Notes: a model not told the origin generated them from the letters alone. A DNA stretch of 64,000 bases from Roseateles violae (GCF_030410485.1 NZ_JAUHHC010000001.1:806001-870000), one strand, 5' to 3'; positions 50,715 to 59,633 are shown, counted from the first letter of the stretch. Numbers and translations are program-made.

Positions 50715-50936
50715 TCAATGCCCGCCGTGCAGCACTTCGCCGGCCTTCAGCTTGTAGACGGTGCCGCAGTAGGAGCACTTGCCCTGGCCTTCGTGGCTGA
50801 GGTCGATGAAGACGCGCGGATGCGAGCTCCACAGCGGCATCTTGGGGTTGGGGCAGAACACGGTGCCGTTGTCCTGCACATCGGCGGCCGTCACCTCGAC
50901 GACCGCGGCGGGCTTCTTTGTCGTTGCTTCGCTCAT
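50715..50936 (-). CDS. Zinc-finger (CHCC) domain protein
   Basis: 73 residues. FCPNPKMPLWSSHPRVFIDL and KCSYCGTVYKL carry the C-H-C-C set. Similar to the NDUFS6-like small proteins that follow ilvE in many Burkholderiales. AGAAAGAAAG precedes the ATG; it lies 39 bases after ilvE on the same strand. Confidence 0.93.
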   Translation of the reverse strand: MSEATTKKPAAVVEVTAADVQDNGTVFCPNPKMPLWSSHPRVFIDLSHEGQGKCSYCGTVYKLKAGEVLHGGH

Positions 50937-50975
50937 GGCTTGCTTCTTTCTTTCTTGTTGCGTGCTGCGGCCGGC

Positions 50976-51899
50976 TCAGACCAGGCTCAGCCATTCGGCG
51001 TACTTCGGATTGCGGCCGTTGACGATGTCGAAGAAGGCCGCCTGGATCTTCTCGGTGATCGGGCCGCGGCTGCCGCTGCCCAGCTCGATGCGGTCCAGCT
51101 CGCGGATCGGCGTCACCTCGGCGGCGGTGCCGGTGAAGAAGGCCTCGTCACAGATATAGACCTCGTCGCGGGTGATGCGCTTCTCGACCAGCTTCAGGCC
51201 CAGGTCCTGGCAGATGTGGAAGATGGTGTTGCGGGTGATGCCGTTCAGCGCGCCGGCCGACAGATCGGGCGTGTAGACCACGCCGTTCTTGATCACGAAC
51301 AGGTTCTCGCCGGCGCCCTCGGAGACGAAGCCCGCGGCGTCGAGCAGCAGGGCCTCGTCGTAGCCGTCGTCCAGCGCCTCCATATTGGCCAGGATGGAGT
51401 TGGTGTAGTTGGACACCGCCTTGGCCTGCGTCATCGTGATGTTGACGTGGTGGCGGGTGTAGCTGCTGGTCTTGACGCGGATGCCGCGCCGCATGCCTTC
51501 CTCGCCCAGATAGGCGCCCCAGGCCCAGGCGGCCACCATCAGGTGGATCTTGTTGCCCTTGGGCGAGACGCCCAGCTTCTCGGAGCCGATCCAGGTCAGC
51601 GGGCGCAGGTAGCAGCTCTCGAGATTGTTTTCGCGCACGACCTGGCGCTGCGCCTGCTCGACCTGCTCGATCGAGAAGGGGATCTTCATGCGCAGGATCT
51701 TGGCGCTGTTGAACAGGCGCTCGGTGTGCTCGCGCAGGCGGAAGATGGCCGTGCCCTTGTCGGTCTTGTAGGCGCGCACGCCCTCGAAGGCGCCGCAGCC
51801 ATAGTGCAGCGTGTGGGAGAGCACATGGATCTTGGCGTCGCGCCAGTCCACCAGCTCGCCATCCATCCAGATCTTGCCGTCGCGGTCGTCCATGGACAT
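50976..51899 (-). CDS. ilvE: Branched-chain amino acid aminotransferase
   Basis: 307 residues, fold-type IV PLP enzyme. HTLHYGCGAFEGVRAYKT near 30, KAVSNYTNSILANMEALDDG with the PLP-binding Lys near 159, EGAGENLFVI and GITRNTIFHICQDLG are diagnostic. It transfers the amino group between glutamate and Val/Leu/Ile keto acids. The start ATG 51899 has AGGAGTT-like sequence upstream. Confidence 0.96.
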   Translation of the reverse strand: MSMDDRDGKIWMDGELVDWRDAKIHVLSHTLHYGCGAFEGVRAYKTDKGTAIFRLREHTERLFNSAKILRMKIPFSIEQVEQAQRQVVRENNLESCYLRPLTWIGSEKLGVSPKGNKIHLMVAAWAWGAYLGEEGMRRGIRVKTSSYTRHHVNITMTQAKAVSNYTNSILANMEALDDGYDEALLLDAAGFVSEGAGENLFVIKNGVVYTPDLSAGALNGITRNTIFHICQDLGLKLVEKRITRDEVYICDEAFFTGTAAEVTPIRELDRIELGSGSRGPITEKIQAAFFDIVNGRNPKYAEWLSLV

Positions 51900-52126
51900 G
51901 AGGAACTCCTGATGATTGTTGCCGTCTCGGCGGAACGGACGATTTTATGCAAGCCGGGACTATCCATCGCGGCCGTCATGGGCGGGCCGATCGGCGTGAT
52001 GAAGTTCACGCGATCCGCGCCCGCCTTGTCGCGCCGCCCCCCGTCCGCGGGGGTGCGGCAGGCCCGGCGGCGGGCCCGGCCTCGGTAAAGTTCAAGCCGT
52101 AGCCCGCAAAGCAAGGAAGCCCCGTC

Positions 52127-52714
52127 ATGAACAAGAAAGTCTGCATCGCACTGAGCGCCGTTCTGGCCATGGCCCTGGGACAGAACGCCGCGGCCAAGAA
52201 CAGCGACGAGCTGCCGACGGCCGGTTCGCCCGCCTGCGGCCTGACCTCGACCAGCGTCGCCTTCAGCGACTGCGCCGGCTCCTTCAGCGGCAATCTGGGC
52301 GGCAGCCTGACGACCGGGCAGATCGAGCTGCTGAACAGCGAGTTCGGCGCCCAGGGCTTCCAGTACCAGTCCCAGATGCTCTACAGCAAGAGCGACGCCG
52401 CCGATTTCGGCGTGTTCAGCGACAACGGCAAGGACCTGAGCCTGTCCTTCGACAATGGTGCCAAGGCGACCGGCCTGTTCGTCATCGGCCTGAAGCAGGC
52501 CAACCGCTACAGCTTCTACCTGTTCGATGGCGGCACGGCCGGCATCGGCGAGATCAAGCTCGGCGGCCAGTTCGGCGACCTGGGCCATGCGGTCTATATC
52601 GGCAATGCGCTGAGCGTCGTGCCCCAGGCCGTGCCGGAGCCGCAGAGCTATGCGCTGCTGCTGGCCGGTCTCGGCGCCATCGGCTTCATTGCCCGCCGCC
52701 GCGCCCGCGGCTGA
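52127..52714 (+). CDS. PEP-CTERM exported protein
   Basis: 195 residues. Signal peptide about 1-23 (LSAVLAMALGQNAAA). The C-terminus has VPEPQSYALLLAGLGAIGFI followed by ARRRARG, the PEP-CTERM sorting signal (motif, helix, basic tail) read by an exosortase. The Gly/Ser/Asp-rich middle (CAGSFSGNLGGSLTTGQIEL, ASDFGVFSDNGK-like segments) is typical of exopolysaccharide-associated PEP-CTERM proteins. No exosortase gene in the window. Confidence 0.88.
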   Translation: MNKKVCIALSAVLAMALGQNAAAKNSDELPTAGSPACGLTSTSVAFSDCAGSFSGNLGGSLTTGQIELLNSEFGAQGFQYQSQMLYSKSDAADFGVFSDNGKDLSLSFDNGAKATGLFVIGLKQANRYSFYLFDGGTAGIGEIKLGGQFGDLGHAVYIGNALSVVPQAVPEPQSYALLLAGLGAIGFIARRRARG

Positions 52715-52726
52715 ACAGGCGCGGCC

Positions 52727-53122
52727 TCAGGCTTCGCTTGAGGGCGTCTCCGCCGGCCGCAGCAGCTGCCAGCGCTGCAGCCGCCCGTCGGCCAGCTGCA
52801 GCTCGACGCTGACGCCGCCCGCATCGGTCCAGCGATAGGTTTCCGGCTCGGCCGCGATCTTCTCGCCCAGGCTGCGTGTCAGCGGGATCACCTCCACCAG
52901 GCGCATGCCCTCGCGCAGCTTGGCGTTGAGCATCACCGCGCTGTCGATCCGGCCGACCGGCTTTTCGCCGGCCGCCTTCATCACCCGCATCAGGCGCGAG
53001 AACTGCAAGAGCAGCCAGAAGACGATCACCGTCAGCGCCAGGATCACGCCCTGCCAGCCATAGAAAAGCCCGCCGACGAAGAGCGCGGCCAGCGCCAGCG
53101 CGCCACCAATCCATTTGTTCAT
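52727..53122 (-). CDS. Small membrane-anchored hypothetical protein
   Basis: 131 residues from ATG 53122. Two hydrophobic segments (WIGGALALAALFVGGLFYGW and GVILALTVIVFWLLLQFSRL) precede a soluble tail with GEKPVGRIDSAVMLNAKLRE and YRWTDAGGVSVELQLADGRL. Function unknown. Convergent with the PEP-CTERM gene, stops 12 bases apart. Confidence 0.8.
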   Translation of the reverse strand: MNKWIGGALALAALFVGGLFYGWQGVILALTVIVFWLLLQFSRLMRVMKAAGEKPVGRIDSAVMLNAKLREGMRLVEVIPLTRSLGEKIAAEPETYRWTDAGGVSVELQLADGRLQRWQLLRPAETPSSEA

Positions 53123-53261
53123 GGGGCGGAATCCTAAGCGAAGCGCCGCCTCGGTCGAATCGCTCCGGCCCCACACCCCCGCGCCACCACCGATGGTTAA
53201 TCGGGGTAACTTCCGGTAAGGTGCCGCCCCGAAGCGCCCGGCCGCCCCTACCATCCGGTCC
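53123..53261. other. 5' part of the gap between the membrane protein and metalloprotease genes
   Basis: Promoter-containing DNA before the riboswitch. The TTAATCGGGGTAAC stretch near 53190 is the only less GC-rich segment; no convincing -35/-10 pair. The rest of the 496-base gap is the riboswitch and its expression platform. Confidence 0.4.
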
Positions 53262-53350
53262 CTTGGCACACCCGTACGAAAGTCGGGGTCGCAAAGTTCC
53301 CGGTCTACAGCGCGCCCGTTCGGCGCGGCCAGGACAGCGGGGCCGCCTGC
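53262..53350 (+). ncRNA. Cyclic-di-GMP-I (GEMM) riboswitch aptamer
   Basis: The core CACCCGTACGAAAGTCGGGG gives a P1b-type hairpin with the GAAA tetraloop; GTCGCAAAGTTCCCGGTCTA matches the GEMM consensus GaCGCAAAGC..CCGG.CTA; GCGCGCCCGTTCGGCGCGG forms the second hairpin; and CAGGACAGCGGGGCCGCC matches the terminal GG-x-AGC-x-GGG receptor block. The order and spacing are those of class I c-di-GMP aptamers. The secreted metalloprotease gene starts about 270 bases downstream, so it is the expected target. Confidence 0.88.
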
Positions 53351-53618
53351 GGACGCAAGCATGGGCAAGCGTCGGCTGTCGCTCCCGCTGAGCTCTGCTC
53401 ATCCGGTCGGCAAGGACAGTTCGATATGCAGCATCCGCCTCCTCGCATTGCCGCGGCGCTCGTACCGACGCCGCCCGCACCGCCCGTCCCGAGCTCGAGC
53501 CTGCGCCGCGCCGCCTTAGGGGGCTCCCCTCGACCACCTTTCTGTCCGATCCAGGTTTGACCGACGCGTGCCGTCCCGCGCACGGACGGTTTCATTCAAT
53601 CCCTCGAGGGGCTCTCCG
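53351..53618 (+). promoter_or_regulatory. Probable expression platform of the riboswitch / leader of the metalloprotease mRNA
   Basis: 268 bases between aptamer and ATG. GACGC..GCGTC arms at about 53352-53374 and CTCGAGG...GCTCTCC around the ribosome-binding site (GAGGGG at 53606) could switch accessibility. No T-run terminator was seen, so translational control is more likely. A 52-codon ORF from 53363 is open but unlike a protein. Confidence 0.4.
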
Positions 53619-55685
53619 ATGAAATTGAATTCCAAGCTGATCCGCCCGCTGCTGCTGGCGCTGGCTGCGGCCACGGCCGCCCATGTCTCGACCGCCCATG
53701 CCGCGCCGCCCGGCACACCGGCGGCCGAGGTCGTGCCGCACCGGGTCAAGCGCCCCTTCCCGCAGATCACCCTGCCCGAGCGCCAGCTTGGCGGCCAGCG
53801 CGCGCTCGATGCGCTGGGCAGCCGCCTGCCCGAGGTCGCAGACTGGTACGGCAAGTCGCCGGACGAATTCCGCGCGCTGCTGCTGAACGACAAGCGCATG
53901 CGCCTGGACCAGCGCGGCCGCCTGTTCGTCGTCGAAGAGCTCGACCAGCCGCTGCCGGCCACACCGGCTTCGGCGGCCTCCACCGGCCTGCTCGACGGCA
54001 CGCTGGCGCCGCTGGACCAGACCTTTCTCCTGCACAGCCGCGCCGGTGCCAAGCGCACGATCTACCTGAACTTCAAGGGCGCGACGCTGACCGGCACCGC
54101 CTGGAACGGCAGCGGCGGCAGCATCATCGCGCCGCCCTTCGATACCGACGGCCTGCCCTACAGCTTCTCGCAGGCCGAGCTCGAGCGCATCCAGTACATC
54201 TGGCAGCGCGTGGCCGAGGACTACGCGCCCTTCGACGTCGACGTGACGACCGAGGCCGTGCCGCTGGAGCTGATTGCGCGCGCCGGCTCCACCGACCAGG
54301 TCTTCGGCACCACGGTCGTGATCACCACCCGGGCCGGCGTCTACAGCTGCAGCTGCGGCGGCATCGCCTATGTCGGCGTCTTCGACGACAGCAGCGAGTT
54401 CTACAAGCCGGCCCTGGTCTTCTACGACGCGCTGGGCAGCGGCAACGAGAAGTACGTGGCCGAGGCGATCTCGCACGAGGCTGGCCACAATATGGGCCTC
54501 TCGCACGACGGCACCTCGACCGTCGGCTACTACCAGGGCCAGGGCAGTGGCGCGACCGGCTGGGCGCCCATCATGGGCGTCGGCTACTACCAGCCACTGA
54601 CGCAGTGGAGCAAGGGCGAGTACGCCGGCGCCAACAATGTGCAGGACGACTATGCCGTCATGCAGAGCAATGGCCTGCCGCTGCGCGCCGACGACCACGG
54701 CAACACGCCGGCCACGGCGACGGTGCTGGTCGCCACCAGCAGCGGCGGCATCAGCACGGCCACCGCCACCGGCGTGATCGAGCGGCCCGGCGACATCGAT
54801 ATGTTTGCCTTCACGGCCGCCGCCGGCGCCGCCAGCTTCAAGCTGAGCCCGGCCGCCCGCTCGGCCAATCTGGACGCCGTGCTGAGCCTGCGCAACGCCG
54901 CCGGCAGCGTGCTGGCCACCGCCAACCCGGCCGACGCGCTGGACGCCAGCCTCAGCCTCACGCTGCCGGCCGCCGGCACCTACTACCTGGCCGTGCAGGG
55001 CACCGGCAAGGGCGATCCGCTGAGCACCGGCTACTCGAACTACGGCAGCCTCGGCCAGTACACGCTCAGCGCCAGCTATCCGGGCGCGGCCGGCCAGGCG
55101 CCCAAGGCCGTCATCGCCGCCTCGACGCTGCGCGGCACGGCACCGCTGACCGTCAATTTCAGCGGCAGCGGCTCCAGCGATGCGGACGGCAGCGTCGTCG
55201 CCTATGACTGGAACTTCGGCGACAGCGGTAGCGGCAGCGGGGCGACCCTGGCGCATGCCTATGCGACGCCGGGCAGCTACAGCGCGCAGCTGCGCGTGAC
55301 CGACAACAGCGGCCTGAGCTCGTCCAGCGCTGTGACCGTCGTCGTCGACCCGGCCGTCAGCGTGATCGCGATGCGCGTCAGCGATATCGCGATGAGCCTG
55401 ACGGTCAACAGGAACGGCAATGCCCAGGCCGGCGCGGCGGTCAAGGTGCTGGGCGCCAACGGCCTGCCGGTCGTCGGCGCGACGGTGACCGGCAACTGGA
55501 GCGGCATCGTCTCGCGCAGCGGCGCCACGGCCGTCACCGACGCCAGCGGCGTCGCCCGCTTCGGCTCGCCCAGCACGCGCGTCCGCAGCGGCAGCTTCGT
55601 CTTCGGCGTCACCGGCGTGAGCCTGAACGGCTACAGCTACGCACCGGCGACGAATACCGAGACCAGCGACTCCATTGCCCGCTGA
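53619..55685 (+). CDS. Secreted zinc metalloprotease with pre-peptidase and PKD domains
   Basis: 688 residues from ATG 53619 (GAGGGG 8 bases upstream; the frame extends to 53568). Signal peptide about 1-28 ending AHA. AISHEAGHNMGLSHDGT carries the HExxHxxGxxHD zinc motif at 286-297, metzincin-like. After it come a bacterial pre-peptidase domain (GDIDMFAFTAAAGAASFKLS), a PKD domain (GTAPLTVNFSGSGSSDADGS then YDWNFGDSGSGSGATLAHAY) and a C-terminal Ig-like strand set. The protein should be released outside the cell and degrade protein or matrix; regulation by c-di-GMP is suggested by the riboswitch upstream. Confidence 0.92.
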   Translation: MKLNSKLIRPLLLALAAATAAHVSTAHAAPPGTPAAEVVPHRVKRPFPQITLPERQLGGQRALDALGSRLPEVADWYGKSPDEFRALLLNDKRMRLDQRGRLFVVEELDQPLPATPASAASTGLLDGTLAPLDQTFLLHSRAGAKRTIYLNFKGATLTGTAWNGSGGSIIAPPFDTDGLPYSFSQAELERIQYIWQRVAEDYAPFDVDVTTEAVPLELIARAGSTDQVFGTTVVITTRAGVYSCSCGGIAYVGVFDDSSEFYKPALVFYDALGSGNEKYVAEAISHEAGHNMGLSHDGTSTVGYYQGQGSGATGWAPIMGVGYYQPLTQWSKGEYAGANNVQDDYAVMQSNGLPLRADDHGNTPATATVLVATSSGGISTATATGVIERPGDIDMFAFTAAAGAASFKLSPAARSANLDAVLSLRNAAGSVLATANPADALDASLSLTLPAAGTYYLAVQGTGKGDPLSTGYSNYGSLGQYTLSASYPGAAGQAPKAVIAASTLRGTAPLTVNFSGSGSSDADGSVVAYDWNFGDSGSGSGATLAHAYATPGSYSAQLRVTDNSGLSSSSAVTVVVDPAVSVIAMRVSDIAMSLTVNRNGNAQAGAAVKVLGANGLPVVGATVTGNWSGIVSRSGATAVTDASGVARFGSPSTRVRSGSFVFGVTGVSLNGYSYAPATNTETSDSIAR

Positions 55686-55716
55686 CCGGCGCGCCAGGCG
55701 CTGGCGCTGAAGCCCG

Positions 55717-55747
55717 AAGCCCCCGCAGATCACTGCCGGGGCTTTTT
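55717..55747. terminator. Bidirectional terminator between the metalloprotease and monooxygenase genes
   Basis: AAGCCCC-C-GCAG and CTGC-C-GGGGCTT pair around ATCA, followed by TTTTTCTTTT on the plus strand and, read from the other side, by a weaker A/T run. Confidence 0.85.
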
Positions 55748-55754
55748 CTTTTCT

Positions 55755-56132
55755 TCAGCGCAGCGTCGGATCCTCGACGCCGTCCGCGCGCGACCAGCCG
55801 TAGCTGCGCTCGACCCGGGCGATGCGCAGCGCGTAATGCCGGTACCAGTCGGCGCGGCCCTGGTCGCGCGCGGCGCGGTGCTCGGCGACCGCGCGCCAGG
55901 CCTGGATCGCTTCCAGGCTTTGCCAGTAGGACACGGTGATGCCCAGGCCGTCGGCGCCGCGCGTGCTCTCGACGCCCAGATAGCCGGGCTGCTCGGCCGC
56001 CAACGCGACCATGCGCTCGGCCATCTCGCCATAGCCCGCGTCGACGGTCGTGCGCAGGCTGGTGAAGATGACGGCGTAATAGGGCGGCTCGAACAGCGGC
56101 GCGAGGCCGGGCAATGCGTCCCGATCGTTCAT
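55755..56132 (-). CDS. Antibiotic-biosynthesis-monooxygenase-fold protein
   Basis: 125 residues from ATG 56132. Ferredoxin-like dimeric alpha/beta fold with YYAVIFTSLRTTVDAGYGEM, ERMVALAAEQPGYLGVESTR, ITVSYWQSLEAIQAWRAVAE. Such proteins include monooxygenases and haem-degrading enzymes; the specific role is unknown. It starts just after the radA stop (one-base gap), so probably in the same transcript. Confidence 0.88.
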   Translation of the reverse strand: MNDRDALPGLAPLFEPPYYAVIFTSLRTTVDAGYGEMAERMVALAAEQPGYLGVESTRGADGLGITVSYWQSLEAIQAWRAVAEHRAARDQGRADWYRHYALRIARVERSYGWSRADGVEDPTLR

Positions 56133-56133
56133 G

Positions 56134-57498
56134 TCAAAGCCCTCTGAGCAAATCCATCGCTTCCTCGATGCGCTCGACCGCATGCACGGTCAGGCCCTCG
56201 ATCGCTTTCTTCGGCGCGTTCGCTTTCGGCACGACGGCAACGCTGAAGCCGAGCTTGGCCGCTTCCTTCAGCCGCTCCTGGCCGCGCGGCGCCGGCCGCA
56301 CCTCGCCGGCGAGGCCGACCTCGCCGAAGGCGATGAAGCCCTTGGGCAGCGGCCGGCCGCGCAGCGAGCTCTGGATGGCCAGCAGCACGGCCAGGTCGGC
56401 CGCCGGCTCGCCGATGCGCACGCCGCCGACCGCGTTAACGAACACGTCCTGGTCCATCGTCGCGACACCGGCATGGCGGTGCAGCACGGCCAGGAGCATC
56501 GCCAGCCGGTCGCGGTCCAGGCCCACCGACAGCCGCCGCGGGCTGGGCCCGCCGCTGTCGACCAGGGCTTGCAGCTCGACCAGCATGGGCCGCGTGCCCT
56601 CCAGCGTCACCAGCACGCAGCTGCCCGGCACCGGCTCGCCGTGGGTGGACAGAAAGATCGCGCTCGGATTGGCGACGCCCTTGAGCCCCTTCTCGGTCAT
56701 CGCGAACACACCGATCTCGTTGACGGCCCCGAAGCGGTTCTTGATCGCGCGCACCAGGCGGAAGCTCGAATGCGTGTCGCCCTCGAAATACAGCACCGTG
56801 TCGACGATGTGCTCCAGCACGCGCGGGCCGGCCAAGGCGCCCTCCTTGGTCACATGGCCGACCAGCACCATCGCGCAGCCACCGGCCTTGGCCGTGCGCG
56901 TCAGCTGGGCCGCGCATTCGCGCACCTGGGCCACCGAGCCGGGCGCGGAGCTGAGCTGCTCGGAATAAAGGGTCTGGATCGAGTCGATCACGCAGAAGGC
57001 CGGCTTCTCGGCCTCGATCGTCGCGAGGATCTTTTCCAGATTGATCTCCGGCAGCACCCTCACCTGATTGCCGGGCAGGCCCAGGCGGCGCGCGCGCATC
57101 GCGATCTGCGCGCCGCTTTCCTCGCCGCTGACATAGAGCACCGGCAGCTTGCGTGAGAGCTCGTCGATTGCCTGCAGCAGCAGGGTCGACTTGCCGATGC
57201 CGGGATCGCCGCCGATCAGCACCACCCCGCCGGCGACGATGCCGCCGCCCAGCACCCGGTCCAGTTCCTCCTGGCCGGTCGGCGTGCGCTCGAAATCGGT
57301 GGCCTCGATCTCCGAGAGCGTCGAAACCGGCTGGCTCCTGGCCAGCGCCTGGTAGCGGTTCTTGCCGGCGCCGCCGCTGGGCTCGGCGATGCCCTCGACC
57401 AGCGTGTTCCAGGCTCCGCAAGCCGGGCATTTGCCCAGCCACTTGGGGCTGACGCCGCCGCATTCGGAGCAGGTGTAGTTCGATTTTTCCTTGGCCAT
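56134..57498 (-). CDS. radA: DNA repair protein RadA
   Basis: 454 residues. N-terminal zinc finger C10-x2-C13...C24-x2-C27; Walker A GGDPGIGKST at 96-105; KNRFG motif near 254; and a C-terminal Lon-like domain (DVFVNAVGGVRIGEPAADLA, ALRG-like PLPKGFIAFGEVGLAG). RadA is a branch-migration helicase in recombination repair. A complete, normal-length copy. In related genomes it neighbours alr, as here with a few genes between. Confidence 0.97.
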   Translation of the reverse strand: MAKEKSNYTCSECGGVSPKWLGKCPACGAWNTLVEGIAEPSGGAGKNRYQALARSQPVSTLSEIEATDFERTPTGQEELDRVLGGGIVAGGVVLIGGDPGIGKSTLLLQAIDELSRKLPVLYVSGEESGAQIAMRARRLGLPGNQVRVLPEINLEKILATIEAEKPAFCVIDSIQTLYSEQLSSAPGSVAQVRECAAQLTRTAKAGGCAMVLVGHVTKEGALAGPRVLEHIVDTVLYFEGDTHSSFRLVRAIKNRFGAVNEIGVFAMTEKGLKGVANPSAIFLSTHGEPVPGSCVLVTLEGTRPMLVELQALVDSGGPSPRRLSVGLDRDRLAMLLAVLHRHAGVATMDQDVFVNAVGGVRIGEPAADLAVLLAIQSSLRGRPLPKGFIAFGEVGLAGEVRPAPRGQERLKEAAKLGFSVAVVPKANAPKKAIEGLTVHAVERIEEAMDLLRGL

Positions 57499-57574
57499 GG
57501 GGGCATTGTCGGGCCGCGGCGGTGCGGCCCGGCCGCTGTGCTAAAACACCGGCCTGCAGTTTTGGAGTTCGAGC

Positions 57575-58204
57575 ATGGAAATATCGGTGTGGCTGGCCTT
57601 CTTTGCCGCCTCCTGGGCCATCAGCCTGTCCCCCGGCGCCGGCGCGATCGCCGCGATGAGCTCGGGCCTGAACCATGGCTTCCGCCGCGGCTACTTCACG
57701 ACGGTGGGCCTGATCCTGGGCATCCTGACCCAGATCGTCGTCGTCGGCGCCGGCCTGGGCGCGCTGATCGCCGCCTCCTCGCTGGGCTTTCTGATCGTCA
57801 AATGGCTGGGCGTGGCCTATCTGGTCTATCTGGGCATCCAGCAATGGCGCGCGCCGGCCAAGCCGCTGGTGGCGGCCGATGCCGACCAGCCGACGGTGAC
57901 GCGCGGCCAACTGGTGCTGCGCGGCTGGGCGATCAATGCCGTCAACCCCAAGGGCACGGTCTTCCTGCTGGCCGTCGTGCCGCAGTTCCTCGACCTGCAT
58001 GCCAGCCTCGCCCATCAATACCTGGTGATCGGTGCGACCCTGGCCTTCACCGATGCCGTCGTGATGGCCGGTTACACGGCGCTGGCCGCGCGCGTGCTGT
58101 CGATGCTGCGTTCGGCACGCCAGATCCGGATCATGAACCGCAGCTTCGGTTCCCTGTTCATCGCCGCCGGCGCGCTGCTGGCGACCTTCAAGCGCGCTGC
58201 CTGA
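57575..58204 (+). CDS. LysE-family exporter
   Basis: 209 residues with about six membrane helices. SPGAGAIAAMSSGLNHGFRR near 20 and AINAVNPKGTVFLLAVVPQF near 125 are the RhtB/LysE signature segments. Exports an amino acid or similar small metabolite; the substrate is not predictable. Divergent from radA. Confidence 0.93.
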   Translation: MEISVWLAFFAASWAISLSPGAGAIAAMSSGLNHGFRRGYFTTVGLILGILTQIVVVGAGLGALIAASSLGFLIVKWLGVAYLVYLGIQQWRAPAKPLVAADADQPTVTRGQLVLRGWAINAVNPKGTVFLLAVVPQFLDLHASLAHQYLVIGATLAFTDAVVMAGYTALAARVLSMLRSARQIRIMNRSFGSLFIAAGALLATFKRAA

Positions 58205-58333
58205 CGACCCCTCGCCCAGGCGTAGCTGGGCGATCCCCCGCGGGGATGTCGATCATTGCCGACGAAGGCCGGCAATGACATCGACTTGTGCCGCCTTTGG
58301 AGCGGCCCGGCGAGCGGCACAAGAAAAATACAA
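58205..58333. repeat. Palindromic hairpin cluster before the EamA gene
   Basis: TCATTGCCG (58253-58261) pairs with CGGCAATGA (58270-58278), and TTGTGCCGC (58286-58294) with GCGGCACAA (58314-58322). They resemble transcription-terminating or REP-like palindromes. The last hairpin ends 12 bases before the ATG. Confidence 0.5.
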
Positions 58334-59224
58334 ATGACCACGCAAGCTCTCTCGACCCGCTGGCTGTTCTGGGGCCCGACCCTGATCTGGGCCAGCACCT
58401 GGCATGTGATCCTCTACCAGTTGGATTCCGGCGTGCCGGTGCTGAACTCGGTCGCCTGGCGCTTTGCGCTGGCGGCGCTGCTGCTGCTGGCCTTCGCCCG
58501 CTGGCGCGGCGATTCACTGGGCCTGCCCTGGGGGGCGCACGGCCTGATGGCCGCCACCGGCATCGTCCAGTACAGCGGCAATTACTGGAGCGTCTACGAG
58601 GCCGAGCGCCACATCCCCAGCGGCCTGGTCGCGGTGCTGTTCTGCCTGATGGTGTTCGGCAATGCGCTGTCGGGCCGGATCTTCTTCGGCCAGCAGGTGA
58701 CGCGGCGCTTTCTGTTGGCGGCCAGCGGCGGCGTGCTGGGCGTGGTGCTGATCTTCTGGCCCGAGATCGCCGCCACCGGCGCGCGGCCGACCGCCGCCTA
58801 CGGCCTGGCGCTGGGCCTGGCCGCCGTGCTGGCCGCCTGCATCGGCAATGTGCTGACCCTGACGCTGACCCGCCGCGGCCTGCCCCTGGTGCCCATCCTG
58901 GCCTGGAGCATGGGCTATGGCGCGCTGTTCCTGATGGGCCTGTCCCTCGCCAGCGGCGCCGGCCTGCACATCGATGCGCGGCCGCCCTATCTGCTGTCGC
59001 TTCTCTACCTGGCTGTGTTCGGCTCGGTGATCGCCTTCGTGCTGTATTTCAATCTGGCTCAAGCCCAGGGGCCGGCGCGCGCGGCGCTGACCGGCGTGGT
59101 GATCCCGGTCATCGCGCTGGCGATCTCGGCGGCGCTGGAGGGCTGGCGGCCGAACGGCCTGGCGCTGGCCGGCATGGCGCTGTGCCTGGGCAGCATCTAT
59201 ATCGCTACGCGTCCGAGCCGCTGA
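58334..59224 (+). CDS. EamA-family (DMT) transporter
   Basis: 296 residues with ten predicted membrane segments in two EamA repeats (WGPTLIWASTWHVI near 14; GYGALFLMGLSLASGAGLHI onward in the second). ATG 58334 is preceded by AAGAAAAATACAA, a poor ribosome-binding site, but upstream in-frame starts fall in the hairpin cluster. Exports a small metabolite of unknown identity. Its last 20 bases overlap the 3' end of arfB. Confidence 0.9.
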   Translation: MTTQALSTRWLFWGPTLIWASTWHVILYQLDSGVPVLNSVAWRFALAALLLLAFARWRGDSLGLPWGAHGLMAATGIVQYSGNYWSVYEAERHIPSGLVAVLFCLMVFGNALSGRIFFGQQVTRRFLLAASGGVLGVVLIFWPEIAATGARPTAAYGLALGLAAVLAACIGNVLTLTLTRRGLPLVPILAWSMGYGALFLMGLSLASGAGLHIDARPPYLLSLLYLAVFGSVIAFVLYFNLAQAQGPARAALTGVVIPVIALAISAALEGWRPNGLALAGMALCLGSIYIATRPSR

Positions 59225-59618
59225 CTTTGCCCCGCCCGGCCTTGACGCCGCTGCGCTGCGCCTTGCCCTCGAGCCGCCGCTGCTGCGAGCCCCAGGTCGG
59301 CTTGGTGGGCTTGCGGGCCTTGGGCACGTGCGCGACGCTCTGCACCAGGGCGACCAGGCGGGCTATGGCCTCGGCGCGGTTCATCTCCTGGCTGCGGTGT
59401 TCCTGCGCCTTGATGACGACGACGCCGTCCTTGCTGATGCGCTGGTCGTTCAGCCGCAGCAGCCGTTCCTTGATGACGGTGGGCAGGGTCGAGCGGGCGA
59501 TGTCGAAGCGCAGATGGGCGGCGCTGGCGACCTTGTTGACGTTCTGGCCCCCTGCGCCCTGGGCACGCACGAAGCCGAAGTCCAGTTCCCAGTCGGCCGG
59601 CCGCCAGTCGAGCTGCAT
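59205..59618 (-). CDS. arfB: Alternative ribosome-rescue factor (peptidyl-tRNA hydrolase)
   Basis: 137 residues. RAQGAGGQNVNKVASAAHLR holds the GGQ motif; the C-terminal basic tail (KARKPTKPTWGSQQRRLEGK) inserts in the empty mRNA channel of stalled ribosomes. Normal length for ArfB/YaeJ. Convergent with the transporter gene. Confidence 0.94.
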   Translation of the reverse strand: MQLDWRPADWELDFGFVRAQGAGGQNVNKVASAAHLRFDIARSTLPTVIKERLLRLNDQRISKDGVVVIKAQEHRSQEMNRAEAIARLVALVQSVAHVPKARKPTKPTWGSQQRRLEGKAQRSGVKAGRGKVSGSDA

Positions 59619-59633
59619 CGCCGTGGCGGCCGC

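Noticed and set aside
48648-52088. Very long plus-strand open frame (1146 codons) spanning several minus-strand genes
   Set aside because: It overlaps five recognisable genes on the other strand (the conserved hypothetical, YheT, NTF2, zinc finger, ilvE) and reads as low-complexity Arg/Ala/Gln sequence.
53363-53518. 52-codon ORF in the riboswitch leader
   Set aside because: Arg/Pro-rich, no ribosome-binding site, and better explained as leader RNA.
53592-55733. Minus-strand frame of 713 codons opposite the metalloprotease
   Set aside because: Shadow frame of repetitive GC-rich domains on the plus strand.
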